Of a stretch of 64,000 nucleotides of DNA, positions 11,373 through 22,749 are shown one piece after another. Origin of the DNA: Aspidapion aeneum (taxonomy: Eukaryota; Arthropoda; Insecta; Coleoptera; Brentidae); contig OY755047.1 of the NCBI GenBank assembly GCA_963576565.1, positions 30,169,351-30,233,350 on the forward strand. The letters run 5' to 3'. The stretch's first letter is position 1. Every line of letters begins with the position of its first letter. The notes beneath the pieces are model-generated. The model was not told the origin of the DNA. It did not search any database and was given only the letters and a program-made list of their open reading frames with translations. Both the position numbers and the translations under genes were made by a program.

Positions 11373-13674
11373 TCAGTTTTTTTCAGAGGCTACGAGAAGA
11401 CCAAACTTAAAGTGATAAAGGAAGAAGAACACATTTCATTCTTGTGCGAGACGCGCGACAGTGGTGTCATTCCGGTTGGTTTTCGCCTAAAAGCCAACTT
11501 TCCGGGAGTGAAAACGAAGAAGATCTTAGAGAGGACCAGGCAAGCACTAATCCGATCCCAAATCAGTTACCATCGACGAAGAAAAGCCAACTTCAACGCC
11601 GACATGGAGGAGCGTTTTGACGAAATTAGACGACACACATGGGAGGAAGACAACGAACCGATACTGAGTAAAATTGACAGTACGTGCAACAGAGAACGAC
11701 AGAAGATAAGATCAACTCACCGAGAAAAACTTAAGAAACTAAAGACACGTACTCAAGATAGAACAGACTCAACAACACCAAGCACTATAGTGAACATCTC
11801 CAAAAGGACTCTGAGCACCAACGAAGAATTGGTACTCAGTAAGGGACTTAAGTTCGCCATTGCACCGGCACAGACACCGACACTGGAAATTATTGCGGCA
11901 ATAGAGACCGTTAGTCTACCTCAACCCGAACCTGATGAGTTTCGCCATAAAGTAAAAACAACGTTGGACAGAAAGAAGCAACAAAAGACAAACATCACCA
12001 GTCAAGAACAACGGGCAATCAAGAACCTGCAGGCTGACAAATCAATCAAGATTCCACCGGCCGACAAAGGAAACGCAACGGTGATCATGGATGTCGAGAC
12101 TTACGACAAAAAGATCCAAGAAGTTCTGGAGAAAGGAGACTACAAGCAACTACCCAAAGATCCAACCACCACCATAGAAGGACGCATCTACAGGACTTTG
12201 AAGAAGTATGCTGAAAATATCCCGGACGCTGTTAGATCCCGCCTGACTACACACCACAGTAAGGCACCACATTTTTATGGATTACCAAAGATCCATAAGA
12301 AGGATATACCACTGCGACCAATTACCAGCTCCAGGGACTCACCGACCAGCACTTTGTCGAGGTTTTTGTTGGACATAATTCAACCACTACAGGGTAAGTC
12401 CGAATCTTTTGTCAAAAACTCGGAACATTTTGTGGAGGTTTTAAAAGGTATCGAATTAAATCCCGGCGATAGATTTGTAAGTTTTGATGTAGAAAGTCTC
12501 TACACCAACGTGCCAATAAATGAGTCACTCAGTATCATTAAAAACAAATTACAATACACTTCACGAGAGAACAACGCTATCGGTGGAGGGGGTGATGGAT
12601 CTTTTGGAGCTCTGTCTCCGTAACTCTTACTTTCAAGTGAAAGATAAGTTTTACGCGCAAAATGATGGACTCCCAATGGGTTCATCTCTTTCGCCAGTGG
12701 TAGCAAACATCTACATGGAGTGGTTCGAGGGCCATGCGATCAACACAGCAAGAGTCAAACCAAAACTATGGCTACGATACATGGATGACACATTTATTAT
12801 ATGGCCGGAAAATGATGACGAACTACAAAATTTTCTACACCATTTAAACGGTATTCGACCAACAATCAAGTGCACCATGGAAATTGAAAATGATTCGGCC
12901 TTACCTTTTTTGGATGTTCTTGTCAAACGATTAGACAGAAACATTCAAACCACTGTATATAGGAAACCTACACACGGGACAGTACCTAAATTTTAAGTCT
13001 AATCATTCTGTTGCAACAAAACAAGAAATTATAAGAAGTTTGTATTTAAGAGCCGTAAATATTTGTAGTAATAATGAAGAATTAACCACAGAAATTAACA
13101 ACATTAAAAAGGACTTACCACAGAATGGTTATTCCGAGAAATTAATAAACTCAACGATATTTAAAATTAAAAACAATCTAAATGTCAAAATAATAATCCG
13201 TTAGGTGTTATTAACATTCCATATGTTCAAGGGATATAAAAACAGTATTTTCTTCGGGAAATACGATAAGAAGTTTTGTAACTAAAACAAAACCAGACAA
13301 TCCCTTAAATAATAAGAAATGTATTTACCAAATCCCGTGTGAGTGTGGTAAATCATATGTAGGTGAAACGAAACGCCCTCTTCAGGTTAGAGAGAGAAAT
13401 GAACATCCAAAAAAGTACCCAATTAGGGGATATTGAAAAATCCGGTTTAGCAGATCATGCATGGTCAAATGATCACAGGATTCAGTGGTCAGAAACTAAA
13501 GTTTTACATAAGGAGTCGCATTGGCGAAAACGAAAGTTTCTTGAAGCTGAGTTTATAATGCAGAATAAAGAAGTTTTCAGTCAACCAAGCACGGACATAC
13601 CAAACATATGGAAACCACTCCTTAAGGAAAACAGGCGTCTTAGGATTAAAAAGGGGGCGGGCCGTCACACCTGA
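11367..13674 (+). pseudogene. Penelope-like reverse transcriptase with GIY-YIG endonuclease, frameshifted
   Basis: The N-terminal linker and RT lie in 11367-12623: YGLPKIHK, PLRPITSS and FVSFDVESLYTNVP (motif A) are diagnostic of Penelope RTs. A frameshift near 12580 moves the frame to 12520-12996, which holds GLPMGSSLSPVVANIYME and the catalytic WLRYMDDTFI box, then the LPFLDVL and VYRKPTH thumb motifs. A second break near 12990 leaves disrupted sequence to about 13310. A GIY-YIG-type endonuclease follows (KCIYQIPC.C..SYVGET around 13316-13372), then the C-terminal tail in 13363-13674. All known domains are present in order, so the copy was full length. At least three frame breaks make it non-functional. 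The RT catalytic Asp pair is intact. Confidence 0.85.
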
Positions 13675-13822
13675 CTGCACACCAAGTAGTTTAAGTAGTA
13701 GCCTAGAGACTAGATTGTTTAGTTTACACTTGATAACGGTTAGAGATACTTACTAACCGAAACGTCGTGTTTTAAAATAAATAAAGACAATGGTCCGAAA
13801 TTTTATTTCTAATGAAAAACCA

Positions 13823-14866
13823 CTTCCGAAAAGACACTGAAAGAAGTCACGTGTTTTAAGATTAAGCTCAAAATTCCATCCACAAGAAAGTCCACGGCGC
13901 GGTGCCGCGAGTGAAACTGTGGAACTGCTGTTAAATGAAAGAAGGTAAGCTTCTAGCGTCTTGCCGATTTTTTTCCTTTGTTTTAGTTCAATAAACGTTT
14001 GTTTTCCCAGACGGGGTGAATTTAACTTTGGGATACTTTTTTTTTAATATCTAGTCTTCTCCCCTTCAGGCCCTCACCCGTCTAAACTCCATACTTTACT
14101 CAGGAGTGTCTTTATACAACAAGTTACCAAATTAAAAATATCAAAGGAAAGTAATTTAAAACTAGAATTAAACATTTTTTCTTAGGTACATATATGTTTT
14201 TTTGTGTATTTTAGTGAAATGTTCCTTCTATTGTGATACTAGTGTCAAGTACTGTACTTTGCTACTGTTTTTTTTCTCTTAAGCTTAAAAATATGATTCT
14301 ATAAAAATATCTTATGTTCAACCCCACATAAAAAGTTTTTAACCGAATGAAAAAATAAGTATAAATTTAGTTAGATTCTTAAGTATGAACCTTTAATAAA
14401 GTATTTTTAATTCAATTTATAACCAAAAAAAGGGAGTTTCAGTAACTGATGGGTTTGTCATGTCTCTATCTTTTTTATAATCATAGATACAGGGTCTCTA
14501 ACTAAACCAAGCATTCGATATGGACAGGACAAGGTGGCCACTTACTAACAAACACATGTTTTAAGACACAACATAAAAAATTTGCCGGATTTTAATCGCT
14601 TTTTTTGATCTCGTTACATCGACATGTTTTACGTCAAGGACGTGGCTGTCAAAGAATCTAATTTGTTGGGCAAACATTTATTTATATTTGTTCTCATAAA
14701 TTTTTCAGATTTCAGCAAAGAAATTAATTGTTACTACTTAGTAAATTTTATACAGCTACTAAATTGACATATTTAGCGCCTGCGCGCTGTCAGAGAAGAA
14801 TTTTCGCAAAGCAAAAAGTTAGGCGACTCGTCAAAATAAAGCCATTTATGAAAATTCTGCCTGTTA
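13823..14866. other. intronic stretch, no gene seen
   Basis: AT-rich sequence of the long intron of host gene 1 with a GC-richer patch near 13890-13930. I find no coding motif or clear repeat structure. Confidence 0.45.
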
Positions 14867-17055
14867 CTCATCACCAAATACGTTTGAGCATAAATATGGG
14901 GCATATCCATGCATTCTCACACGCGATGCATGAAGCCAGGACCCTCATTTGATTCTTAATGTTCCTTTTTCGGGTAGACAGGATTTTGGTTACTGCGCAT
15001 GCGTCAGTTTTGGTGGTTTTAGAATATACTCCGTTTCATCTACATTATTGTCAAAAATGTATGGTTACGTCTATTATTTTTTTCCAAAAAACTAGTTGTT
15101 TAGGTAAAAATTTATTATTATATATTTATCGGTTTCACAACGTTACGTCTTCCGATACCCAATCTCCACTCGTTTCTGTTTGCCCATAATTCATCATCTA
15201 GGCCTCTTATTCTTATTTCACTATCTATTCCTTCTCTCCAGCTTCTCCTTGGTCTTCCTCGTTTTCTTCGGCCAGTTGGTTTCCATTGTAATATTTGTTT
15301 AGGCAGTCTTCCATCATCCATTCTTTGTACATGGCCGTACCACACCAGTTGTTTTGTTCTTATATCATCCACTAGAGTACGTTCACCCACTGTCATAATT
15401 TCTCTTATTCTTTGATTGGTAACTCTTTCTCTTTTTGATTTCCCTGCTGCTCTTCTCCAATAGTCCATCTCCGTAGCGGAAAGCATTTTTTCTGTTCTAT
15501 CTTTGATTGGCCATACTTCTGAGCCGTATGTAATAATACTTTTTACAATGGTGTTATATATAAGCTTTTTGTTATGTTTTGATATACTTTGGTCCCAAAT
15601 TATTCCATTTAATAAAGTTATTGCTTTTCTTCCTTGTACGTTTCTATCTTTTATAGCTTTGTCTAGTGTTCCGTCAGCTGTAATTTTTAGACCCAAGTAT
15701 TTATACTCATCACAGGACTGAATTCGCTGCCCAGTATTTAAGATTAGATCCTGTTTCGTTCCACCAATACACATATACTCTGTCTTATTGATATTAACCT
15801 CTAGTCCCCACTTATTGTACTCTTCTATTAGTTTTCGTGTCATATATTCGAGGTCGTCATAATCCTGAGCCATCACTATCTGATCATCGGCGAAACATAA
15901 AGTATACAAGGTGGTTTCATTCAACGGAATTCCCATGTTTTGGCATTTTCTCTTCCAGACTTTAAGGACCTGTTCCAAATATATCTTGAAGAGCGTAGGC
16001 GAGATACAGCAACCTTGTTTAAGACCTTTATTTACTTGAAAGCCTTTGGTTAGTTTTGCTTTTATTTTAACTTTTGCCTTACTATTGCGGTATAACTCTT
16101 TGATGGCCTTAATTAGTTGTACGCTTATGTTTGTCTTTTCCAACGCTTTCCAAAGTAGATTTAGTGGTATACTATCATATGCCTTCTGCAAATCTACGTA
16201 AAGCGTAAAAATTTATTAAATTGTCGATTAAAGTTGTAGTTTTTCTAAAATTAATTGTGCAGATACCATGAATGTGTTTAATGGCATCTATAAACCACTC
16301 TTCACTTTGATAAAAAATTATAAAGAGAAATATCTACCTATGGAATGGCAACCGCACATATTTTGCGTGACTTACTTTCCATTTTTACAGAAAAAAACAT
16401 AACTTTACACAGCAAACGCAAATGACCTCAAAATGTAAATAAACAACAAATATGGCGTCTATCCACACAGCAGCTGTGTCTATATGACTAAACACACGAC
16501 TTAAATTTGCCATTGTTTTCAAGGCAAGCTATCAGTGCTTCACCTTTCGATTTTTTTTGTATTTATGCTCTAACGTATTTGGTGTGTGTTGTCACATTGG
16601 CACATAGCTGCTGTTTGTGTAGACGCCTTATTTGTTGTTTACATTTTGCGGTGTTTTGCGTTTGTCGTGTAAAATTATGTTTTTTTCTGTGAAAATTGCG
16701 GTGTGTGGAAAAATGCCCGGGGGAAGTAAGGGAGTGCCATTTGATAGGTGTGTGGTGTCCACAATAAATCTGCACAATTAATTTTGGAAAAACTACAATT
16801 TTAATCCACAATTTAATAAATTTTCACCCAATCAACTAGTGTTTAGAAAAAAAATAATAGACATAACCCTTAATTTTTGACAATTGTTAAATAATGTAGT
16901 GACGTAACGGAGTATGTTCCAAAACCACCAAAATTTGACGCATGCGCAGTTTCCGAAATCCTGTCTACCCGGGAGAGGAACAATAAGAATTAAATGAGGG
17001 TCGTGGCTTCATGCATGGGTATGCCCCTTATGCTCTAACGTGCAAAATAAAACGT
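14867..17055. repeat. large foldback element (nested inverted repeat), interrupted by a LINE
   Basis: The left arm (14867-15117 plus 16205-16475) is the imperfect reverse complement of the right arm (16580-17050). Corresponding blocks are AAATACGTTTGAGCATAA with TTATGCTCTAACGT at the outer ends, CGGGTAGACAGGATTT with AAATCCTGTCTACCCG, and GTAAAAATTTATTAAATTG with its complement near 16810. Outer blocks pair with outer and inner with inner. Without the LINE the element is about 1.1 kb with a centre near 16530. A further copy of the end motif lies at 16563-16585 near the centre. No transposase is seen. Confidence 0.75.
15118..16204 (-). mobile_element. 5'-truncated RTE-like LINE with 14-bp target duplication
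   Basis: Insertion is shown by the perfect repeat GTAAAAATTTATTA at 15104-15117 and 16205-16218. The minus-strand ORF (16191-15118) starts inside RT motif A (DLQKAYDS at the truncation point). It carries GLKQGCCISPTLFKIYLE, the catalytic CFADDQIVMA box, and the C-terminal region with YGSEVWP and GHVQRMDD typical of RTE-type pols. The stop codon falls essentially at the end of the element, so there is almost no 3' UTR, in keeping with the short tails of RTE elements. The ORF has no internal stop over 357 codons, so the insertion is fairly young. The 5' part, including the endonuclease, is missing. Confidence 0.88.
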
Positions 17056-17834
17056 CGATCGTAGCATACAGATAAAAACCCATACCTACGGCGCGAACGA
17101 TATAAAAATTAGAATCCTTTTTTTTCTTTTACTATTTTTTTATTTTTATATAATTTACGGGAGTGTAAATAATCCTTCTCCAACCTTTCCATAATACGAT
17201 TGTTGGAACGTCGAGGACGGCCGTCAAGCTGTTGAGAAGAAACGCAACCGTAAGTTTTCCTATGAAAATACATTCCATTTTTCTCCCCTGAGAATTTAAC
17301 CCCACCATAAATTGGATCATTGTCAATCGCCAAGAGAAAAAGGCGTGTTAATTTTCGGTCTCCAACTATTTTAAATATCTACACCTGAAAGTGCTCGATT
17401 TTTGTGTACTGAAGCATAGAACTGGAAACTTCAACCCTTCAGCTACGTGGTGACATCATTAGAACCATTCGGGGGCCCCTGGGAACGAGGAGAACTTGAT
17501 TGCGCAGGAGGTGAGTGCTTGTCTTTGATTACCGTTGTGTGGTTCCAACAATTTTACCTATGGACATTTTGATTATTTCGTAAAATCATATCAATATATT
17601 TATGTTTGCTCGCGATATCATTAATTAATAATATTTACAGTCCATTCATTGCCTTTAACGTTTTTCTATCCGTGGGCTAACATAAAAGTGGTTAGTTAGC
17701 TCATCACCTAAAAAATAGACCGGTATTTTGTGGACTATTGAGAAGTAGAGGAAATTTGTGAATTTCAAAAACGATAATGTTGCCATTGACCTATAGCCCT
17801 GGTTAGAGGTCAATGCGATTTAATTTTCCGTTAG
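17056..17834. other. end of the long intron; possible cryptic donor, no gene
   Basis: I see no gene here. A GC-richer stretch at 17430-17511 ends in GAG|GTGAGT, a good donor consensus. It could mark a non-coding or alternative exon, but nothing else supports that. Confidence 0.35.
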
Positions 17835-18087
17835 GCTAAGCACAGTCAAGCTTCCCCCAGATGCAATCCCCAAGTCATCCCCATCACAGGTGGAGCCATC
17901 TATGGATCTCGAACAACAGCTAAAAACCAACGTGCTTTGCAAACCCAAGCCGGTACCGATTAAATTTACCATGACGTCGGTACTACCCAAAAACGCAACC
18001 ATCCAAGCTTTTAAACAAATGGAGGAGGCGGCTGCGCAGGAAGAGCAGGATCCCGATTATGAGCCACCAAAGAGTTTGAAATATTAG
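17835..18087 (+). CDS. host gene 1, last coding exon with stop
   Basis: This is the terminal coding exon. The acceptor TTTTCCGTTAG precedes 17835. One base completes the Arg codon opened by the AG left at 6311, then 83 codons run to TAG at 18085-18087. The alternative acceptor CTAAG before 17841 is also phase-compatible and would drop two residues. The translation is Pro/Ser-rich, then Lys-Pro-rich (LCKPKPVPIKF), then acidic (EEAAAQEEQDPDYEPP), ending KSLKY. The conserved-looking acidic C-terminus and clean codon use contrast with the transposon-laden intron before it. No family is recognised. No AATAAA is seen close downstream, so the 3' UTR end is not called. Confidence 0.72.
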
Positions 18088-20190
18088 GTATCATGTAGAT
18101 GTTTATTTGAACAGGGTTTGACAGATCTTGTTTACGTTTTGAATATAGTGTTTATTAGAAAAGATATGATATGGGTATTGACTAGAAACCAGTGGCGGTT
18201 CGTGCCCATTCAACATGGTAGTGCCAGAATTTTAATAGCCAGTAAAAAAAAAAATCGGGGTGCTACGTCAAATTTTTGTCCAAAATTCGTAAAAAAACAT
18301 GCCGATCAATTTTTTTAATGGCGGACACCCAGAGCGCACAGTTTTCTATTATAGGTTTCCTAGTTTTAGGGTTTTCAACCCTTGTCTTTTTAAAAAACTA
18401 TCCCAGACCTACCCAAATAACACCATGAAGTGTCTCAAAATTTATAAAAATTCTGTTGAAATAATTTAAATAATAATTTAACGTACCATTAGTTTGTCAT
18501 AGGTCCATGGGGAGTCTTTAGGTATAGGTATTTACAAAGAAGTTTCCTTTAGCGAAAAACTATTAAAAGAGTTTTTTAAGACGCTAATTTTATTAATTTT
18601 CACAAAAAAATAGAACAATATGCAGAGTAAATTGATTTTAATTGACTCTTTTCATTAAACAATGTAAAAATTGTCCAACTCTGTCGCTCATATAGGCCAC
18701 TGGTAAAAATCTCTCTATTCGACGACGCCGGCAGACAACAGCACACACTCCACCCCCACTTACTCTGCATCTCAACGACAGGCAGCGAGCCAGCCAGGCG
18801 TCGCGCATTATCGATTCGGAGTGTGATCCACTGCATGCAGATGTTTTAAAAATAAAAAACGTGTTTTTGTTGAAAAATAAGGTAGTGCCATGACACAAAA
18901 AGATCCCACCTGTCGGTATAGTTGAGTCGGTCGTTGCCTAGATTTTAGTTTAACTAGTCTGTGCAATTACTTCAAAATTGCTTTTGCAAGGCGAATATTG
19001 CCTTTTTGGCGAAGAAGCATAAAGTTTTTTTTGCTGCTAGACACAAATAGTGCTTTTTAAAATTGTGCAACAAACGCAAAACACAGTTTACTTTTTGGTC
19101 GAATCTAAATAATAAATGATAAAAATTTTGAAATTTTACATACAACCTATGAAAGAGGTGACATTTATTCTAAAAAAAAAAAAAATAAGAAAATTGAATA
19201 TTTTTTGTTTCTTTTTTAATTACAAACAAAATATATTTACATAAACATTTTTCTAGCACTGTTTTTATGACAAGCTTATTTAAATATCTAAAAATGATTA
19301 AAAAGTTAAAATTTTTAACGCTCCCATTTGAAAAAAAAACATCGGTGTCTTTTAGAGTATAGACTTGTTAAAATATGCTGCATAGACTTTTTCTGAGAGT
19401 AACTATTCTCACAGCAAAAAAAATGCCAAAAATATATACAACAAAATTTGTTTAAATACCAGTCTAGTACGTCAATGCCCATGTCGTCTTCTAAAACATA
19501 ATTAATGTCAAGCCCTGTATAGATTGCGAAAAATGTAAAGTTTAAAGTAGAAAACTCATTTTTTTTATTTGGAATTTTAAAATGAATTATGTGTTTAAAA
19601 CAGTATGCAAGCTCAGTTTTGTTTTCTTGTTATAATAACTTTAATTTATATTGTTTTAGTGTATATAGTTGTTGCTTTTGTATTTTAATTATAATAATTA
19701 CAATCGCAATCGAATAATTGAAGACTACATTAATATTTGGTTACAAAAATACGAACCTAAAATCATATAAAAATAACGTAAAAACATCAGGATACCCAAC
19801 CCCTGATCTTGATAGGATTAATTAACTCACAACACGTAAATTGATTAGATTAAATATTAAAATAGAACTTATTTCTTTCACGTTTGTAGAATACAAAATA
19901 ACAGTACGTTGTTTGGCAACGCCGCATTGATTCAAATAAGTATAATAATTATTTAATAAATCATTTTCTTTAGCAGTTTTTAAAGTTTACTGAAATTCCA
20001 GGCTTTCTAGACTTTATGCAATTGTAAGATGACATTAAAAGAGTTGCCGACCGTACTTACACGCCAAGCTGAGTGCTATGTCGCCAGTTCTATCGACGCA
20101 ATGCCTTCGCTTGGCACCTTTTCATTTGTTGCACGCGGTTGGCTATCTCTGCCTAGGACCACTTAGATCATATTCCTTATTAGTTAAATA
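18088..20190. other. intergenic/3' flank; possible hAT terminus, otherwise no gene
   Basis: CAGTGGCGGTTCGTGCC at 18191 resembles hAT-type terminal repeats seen in insects, but no matching right end was found. A GC-richer patch at 18715-18840 has no coding motif. The remainder to 20190 is AT-rich without recognisable genes. Confidence 0.4.
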
Positions 20191-20590
20191 TTAGCGACGG
20201 ACCGTTCGGTTACTCGTTCCCTTCGTTTAAATGCGAGAATGTAACAGATAGCGTTTAACCAAGAAACGTCAAAAATTATGCATTTTCATTGTTTTATTAA
20301 CTAATAATAACCCTGCTCTGGAGGTAGATTATCTTTGGTTAAAAGAACAATGAACATACATAAATAAATAAGGTCTTTATTCAGGATTTGTTTTGCTTAA
20401 CAAGAACAACTCTGAAAGGGCGAAATCTAGCTAAAAAGAACAGTTATTCAAATTTAACCCGAACTTAAACCTAAAACTAACTTAACCTAAAAATAGACAC
20501 ATGATATTTTGACATTTCTTGGTTAAATGTTCTCTGTTTGATTTTGGCTTTTAAACGAAGAGAACGAATAAACGAACGGTTCGTCGCTAA
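20191..20590. mobile_element. foldback MITE with TTAGCGACG ends
   Basis: The element starts TTAGCGACGGACCGTTCGG and ends CGAACGGTTCGTCGCTAA, flanked by TAAATA and TATTTG. Long arms (TTTAACCAAGAAACGTCAAAA and its complement) match the copy at 7755-7987. A ~140-bp insertion of unrelated AATAAA-containing sequence (20358-20500) separates the arms. Confidence 0.75.
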
Positions 20591-20990
20591 TATTTGCCTA
20601 TTGTCTCGCGCACTTGCGATTTTTGGCCACGAAAAAGGTGGATGGACGATGTAAAAAATGACAAGAAGAATACGGGAATAAGAATGTCGAAGAATCGACA
20701 GGGCAGAATGGGAAACCTCAGCTTAATCTTTTTCTTGAAAAAATTAACGGACATTTTTTCAAAATCAATCACTGTTTAAAAAAAGTTGCCAAGCATTTTT
20801 AAACAGTTTCTGTAAAATCTAGGTATGACCAAAGATGCATTCACCATTCATACATCTTTGTTGCCTTATTTAAAATTGTCAACAAATTTTAACCAATTAG
20901 ATACAGGTCTACTCGTCATAATATCACAAAAAGTGGACCATTTGTCATAAAATTTTAAAGAATTTTTCCCAAACTTAAGTTTTATATTTT

Positions 20991-21500
20991 AAAATAAATA
21001 AATTTACAAAAAAAAACTTTTTGAAAACAAGCTTTTATAAAATGGACTAAAAAGCATAAAATAATTTTTTGAGTGTTCTGATATCATAATAATAAAAGCG
21101 ATGGGCGTATTAAAGGAGATTTACCCGTTTTTGTTTTAGCCTTGTTAACTCGAAGTTAAGTGAAAACAATTTAAACCAACCCAACCCAACCCAACCCTAC
21201 TTAAGCAACTCTTACATTTTTCTGATATGGATGGACATTATTACGCCTGCTTCATATTAGGCAGATCATCCGCGACGAGCTGTGTGTCGATTTATTTTGT
21301 CACATTGAAAAAGAAGAGTAGGCCCATCATCGGTTGTGGACGATCCACCAAATGCGCATGGAAAGGCATTTACCTAATATTAAATACGCCCATCGCTTTT
21401 ATTATTATGATATCAGAACACTCAAAAAATTATTTTATGCTTTTTAGTCCATTTTATAAAAGCTTGTTTTCAAAAAGTTTTTTTTGTAAATTTATTTTTT
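20991..21500. repeat. foldback with near-perfect ~120-bp arms
   Basis: The arm 20991-21112 and its reverse complement 21381-21500 differ by only a few bases. The 268-bp loop contains four CCAAC units (21178-21197). Immediately left of it, 20870-20990 is a stray fragment of the 1.1-kb repeat found at 22750-25937. Confidence 0.85.
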
Positions 21501-21779
21501 AATTTTTAGATTTGTCTATGTCTATGCATTTCAGCTTGCGCATCGATATTGCACGAAATTTTGTCTGTCAATTTTAAAATATCTAAGTCTTCGATGAAAA
21601 GGCCGTCCAACAAAGGCGACATATGCTAAAACTGTCGTTATTATTATGATCATTATACGCAAGGATTAATTAATTTTGCTGGAGATCGAACAAACTAAAG
21701 CCTTACCTCTTCTACGCCCCCCTCCCCTTTTTAGTGGGAGAGCATGTGAATTTTAAAATCAATCAGATACCTACGTGGA

Positions 21780-22640
21780 AGTCAGTTGAAAGTAATCAAT
21801 AAAAATCGTCATTAAATCGTCCATTTTGAATCCGCCATATTGAATTTTTGTAATCAGATCAAAAATTCGTAATCCATATTCTCAAAAACTCCCAGATACC
21901 AATTTTGGTGGAAATTCAACAAACTAAAATTTTACCCCCTCTCCGCCCACCAGGTTAGGGGTGAGGTAGACAGTCAGTTATACCACATTATTGAATTTTC
22001 ATCGGAACTATAACGGTATGCGAAATTTGAAGTCAATCGGATACGTGGAAGTCAGTTGAAAGTAATCAGAAAAACTTGACATTAAATCGTCCATTTTGAA
22101 TCCGCCATATTGAAAAAAAACCAGTGGCGTACTACTTTTTCTTTAAAAATTTAAAATTTAGTACCCGTACGCACGCCACTGATGAAGCTAAACATTATTT
22201 TTTTATTGAGAAAAACGCATCTTAATAGCCTATTATTACGTACTAAATTTGAATTAAATCGAGATATTTCTAAGGCAACTTGATCAATTGTATTCTTTAA
22301 ATGGTCACATTATTTTGCTTTTGCAGAACAACGGTTTTTATTTTTTTACTCAAGAACGACGCCCTGTAGAGAAAAAAATTAAGAGGCTTTTTTTCTTTCG
22401 AATTAAGTGGATAATTCAAAAAGTTAAACTTTTTTGAAAAAAACCAGTAGCGTACTATTTTTTTCTGTAAAAATAAAAAAGCTAGTGCCCGTACGCACGC
22501 CACTGTCGAAGTTAACAATCATTTTCTTCTTGGAAAATATGCGCCTTAGACATTTATGGTTATGTGCCAAATTTGAATAAAATGATTTCGAAATTATTAA
22601 TAAATTTCAATTTTTTTTGAAAACTTTAACACCCTGTATT
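21780..22640. repeat. two pairs of direct dispersed repeats
   Basis: GTCAGTTGAAAGTAATCA to CCGCCATATTGA occurs near 21780-21845 and again near 22043-22115. A second pair, about 200 bp each, opens AAACCAGTGGCGTACTAC/AAACCAGTAGCGTACTA at 22121 and 22438 and shares GTACGCACGCCACTG. No coding content is seen. Confidence 0.65.
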
Positions 22641-22749
22641 TTTATAACGGTGTATTTTTCGACCATAGTTTATACGAAAAATTATCATTATTTTTTACTG
22701 TAGAATCACCTCCTTAAATATTCGCAAACCTTTAAGGAACACCCTGTAT

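Larger units (their letters stand above)
10710..13810 (+). mobile_element. Penelope-like retroelement, head-to-head composite with 12-bp target duplication
   Basis: The unit is bounded by AATGAAAAACCA at 10698-10709 and at 13811-13822. It comprises an inverted, internally deleted partial copy (10710-11188), a ~180-bp leader repeat (11191-11372), a broken RT-endonuclease coding region (11373-13674), and a 3' end (13675-13810) that is the reverse complement of the leader repeat. Direct and inverted pseudo-LTRs with partial inverted copies are the known structural habit of Penelope-like elements. The single target duplication around the whole shows that it integrated as one event. Confidence 0.85.

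Noticed and set aside
18191..18900. Complete hAT element starting CAGTGGCGG
   Set aside because: No inverted right end or 8-bp duplication could be found; kept only as a possible terminus.
21178..21197. CCAAC repeats as telomeric DNA
   Set aside because: Only four units, and the insect telomere unit is CCTAA/TTAGG; this is the loop of a foldback repeat.
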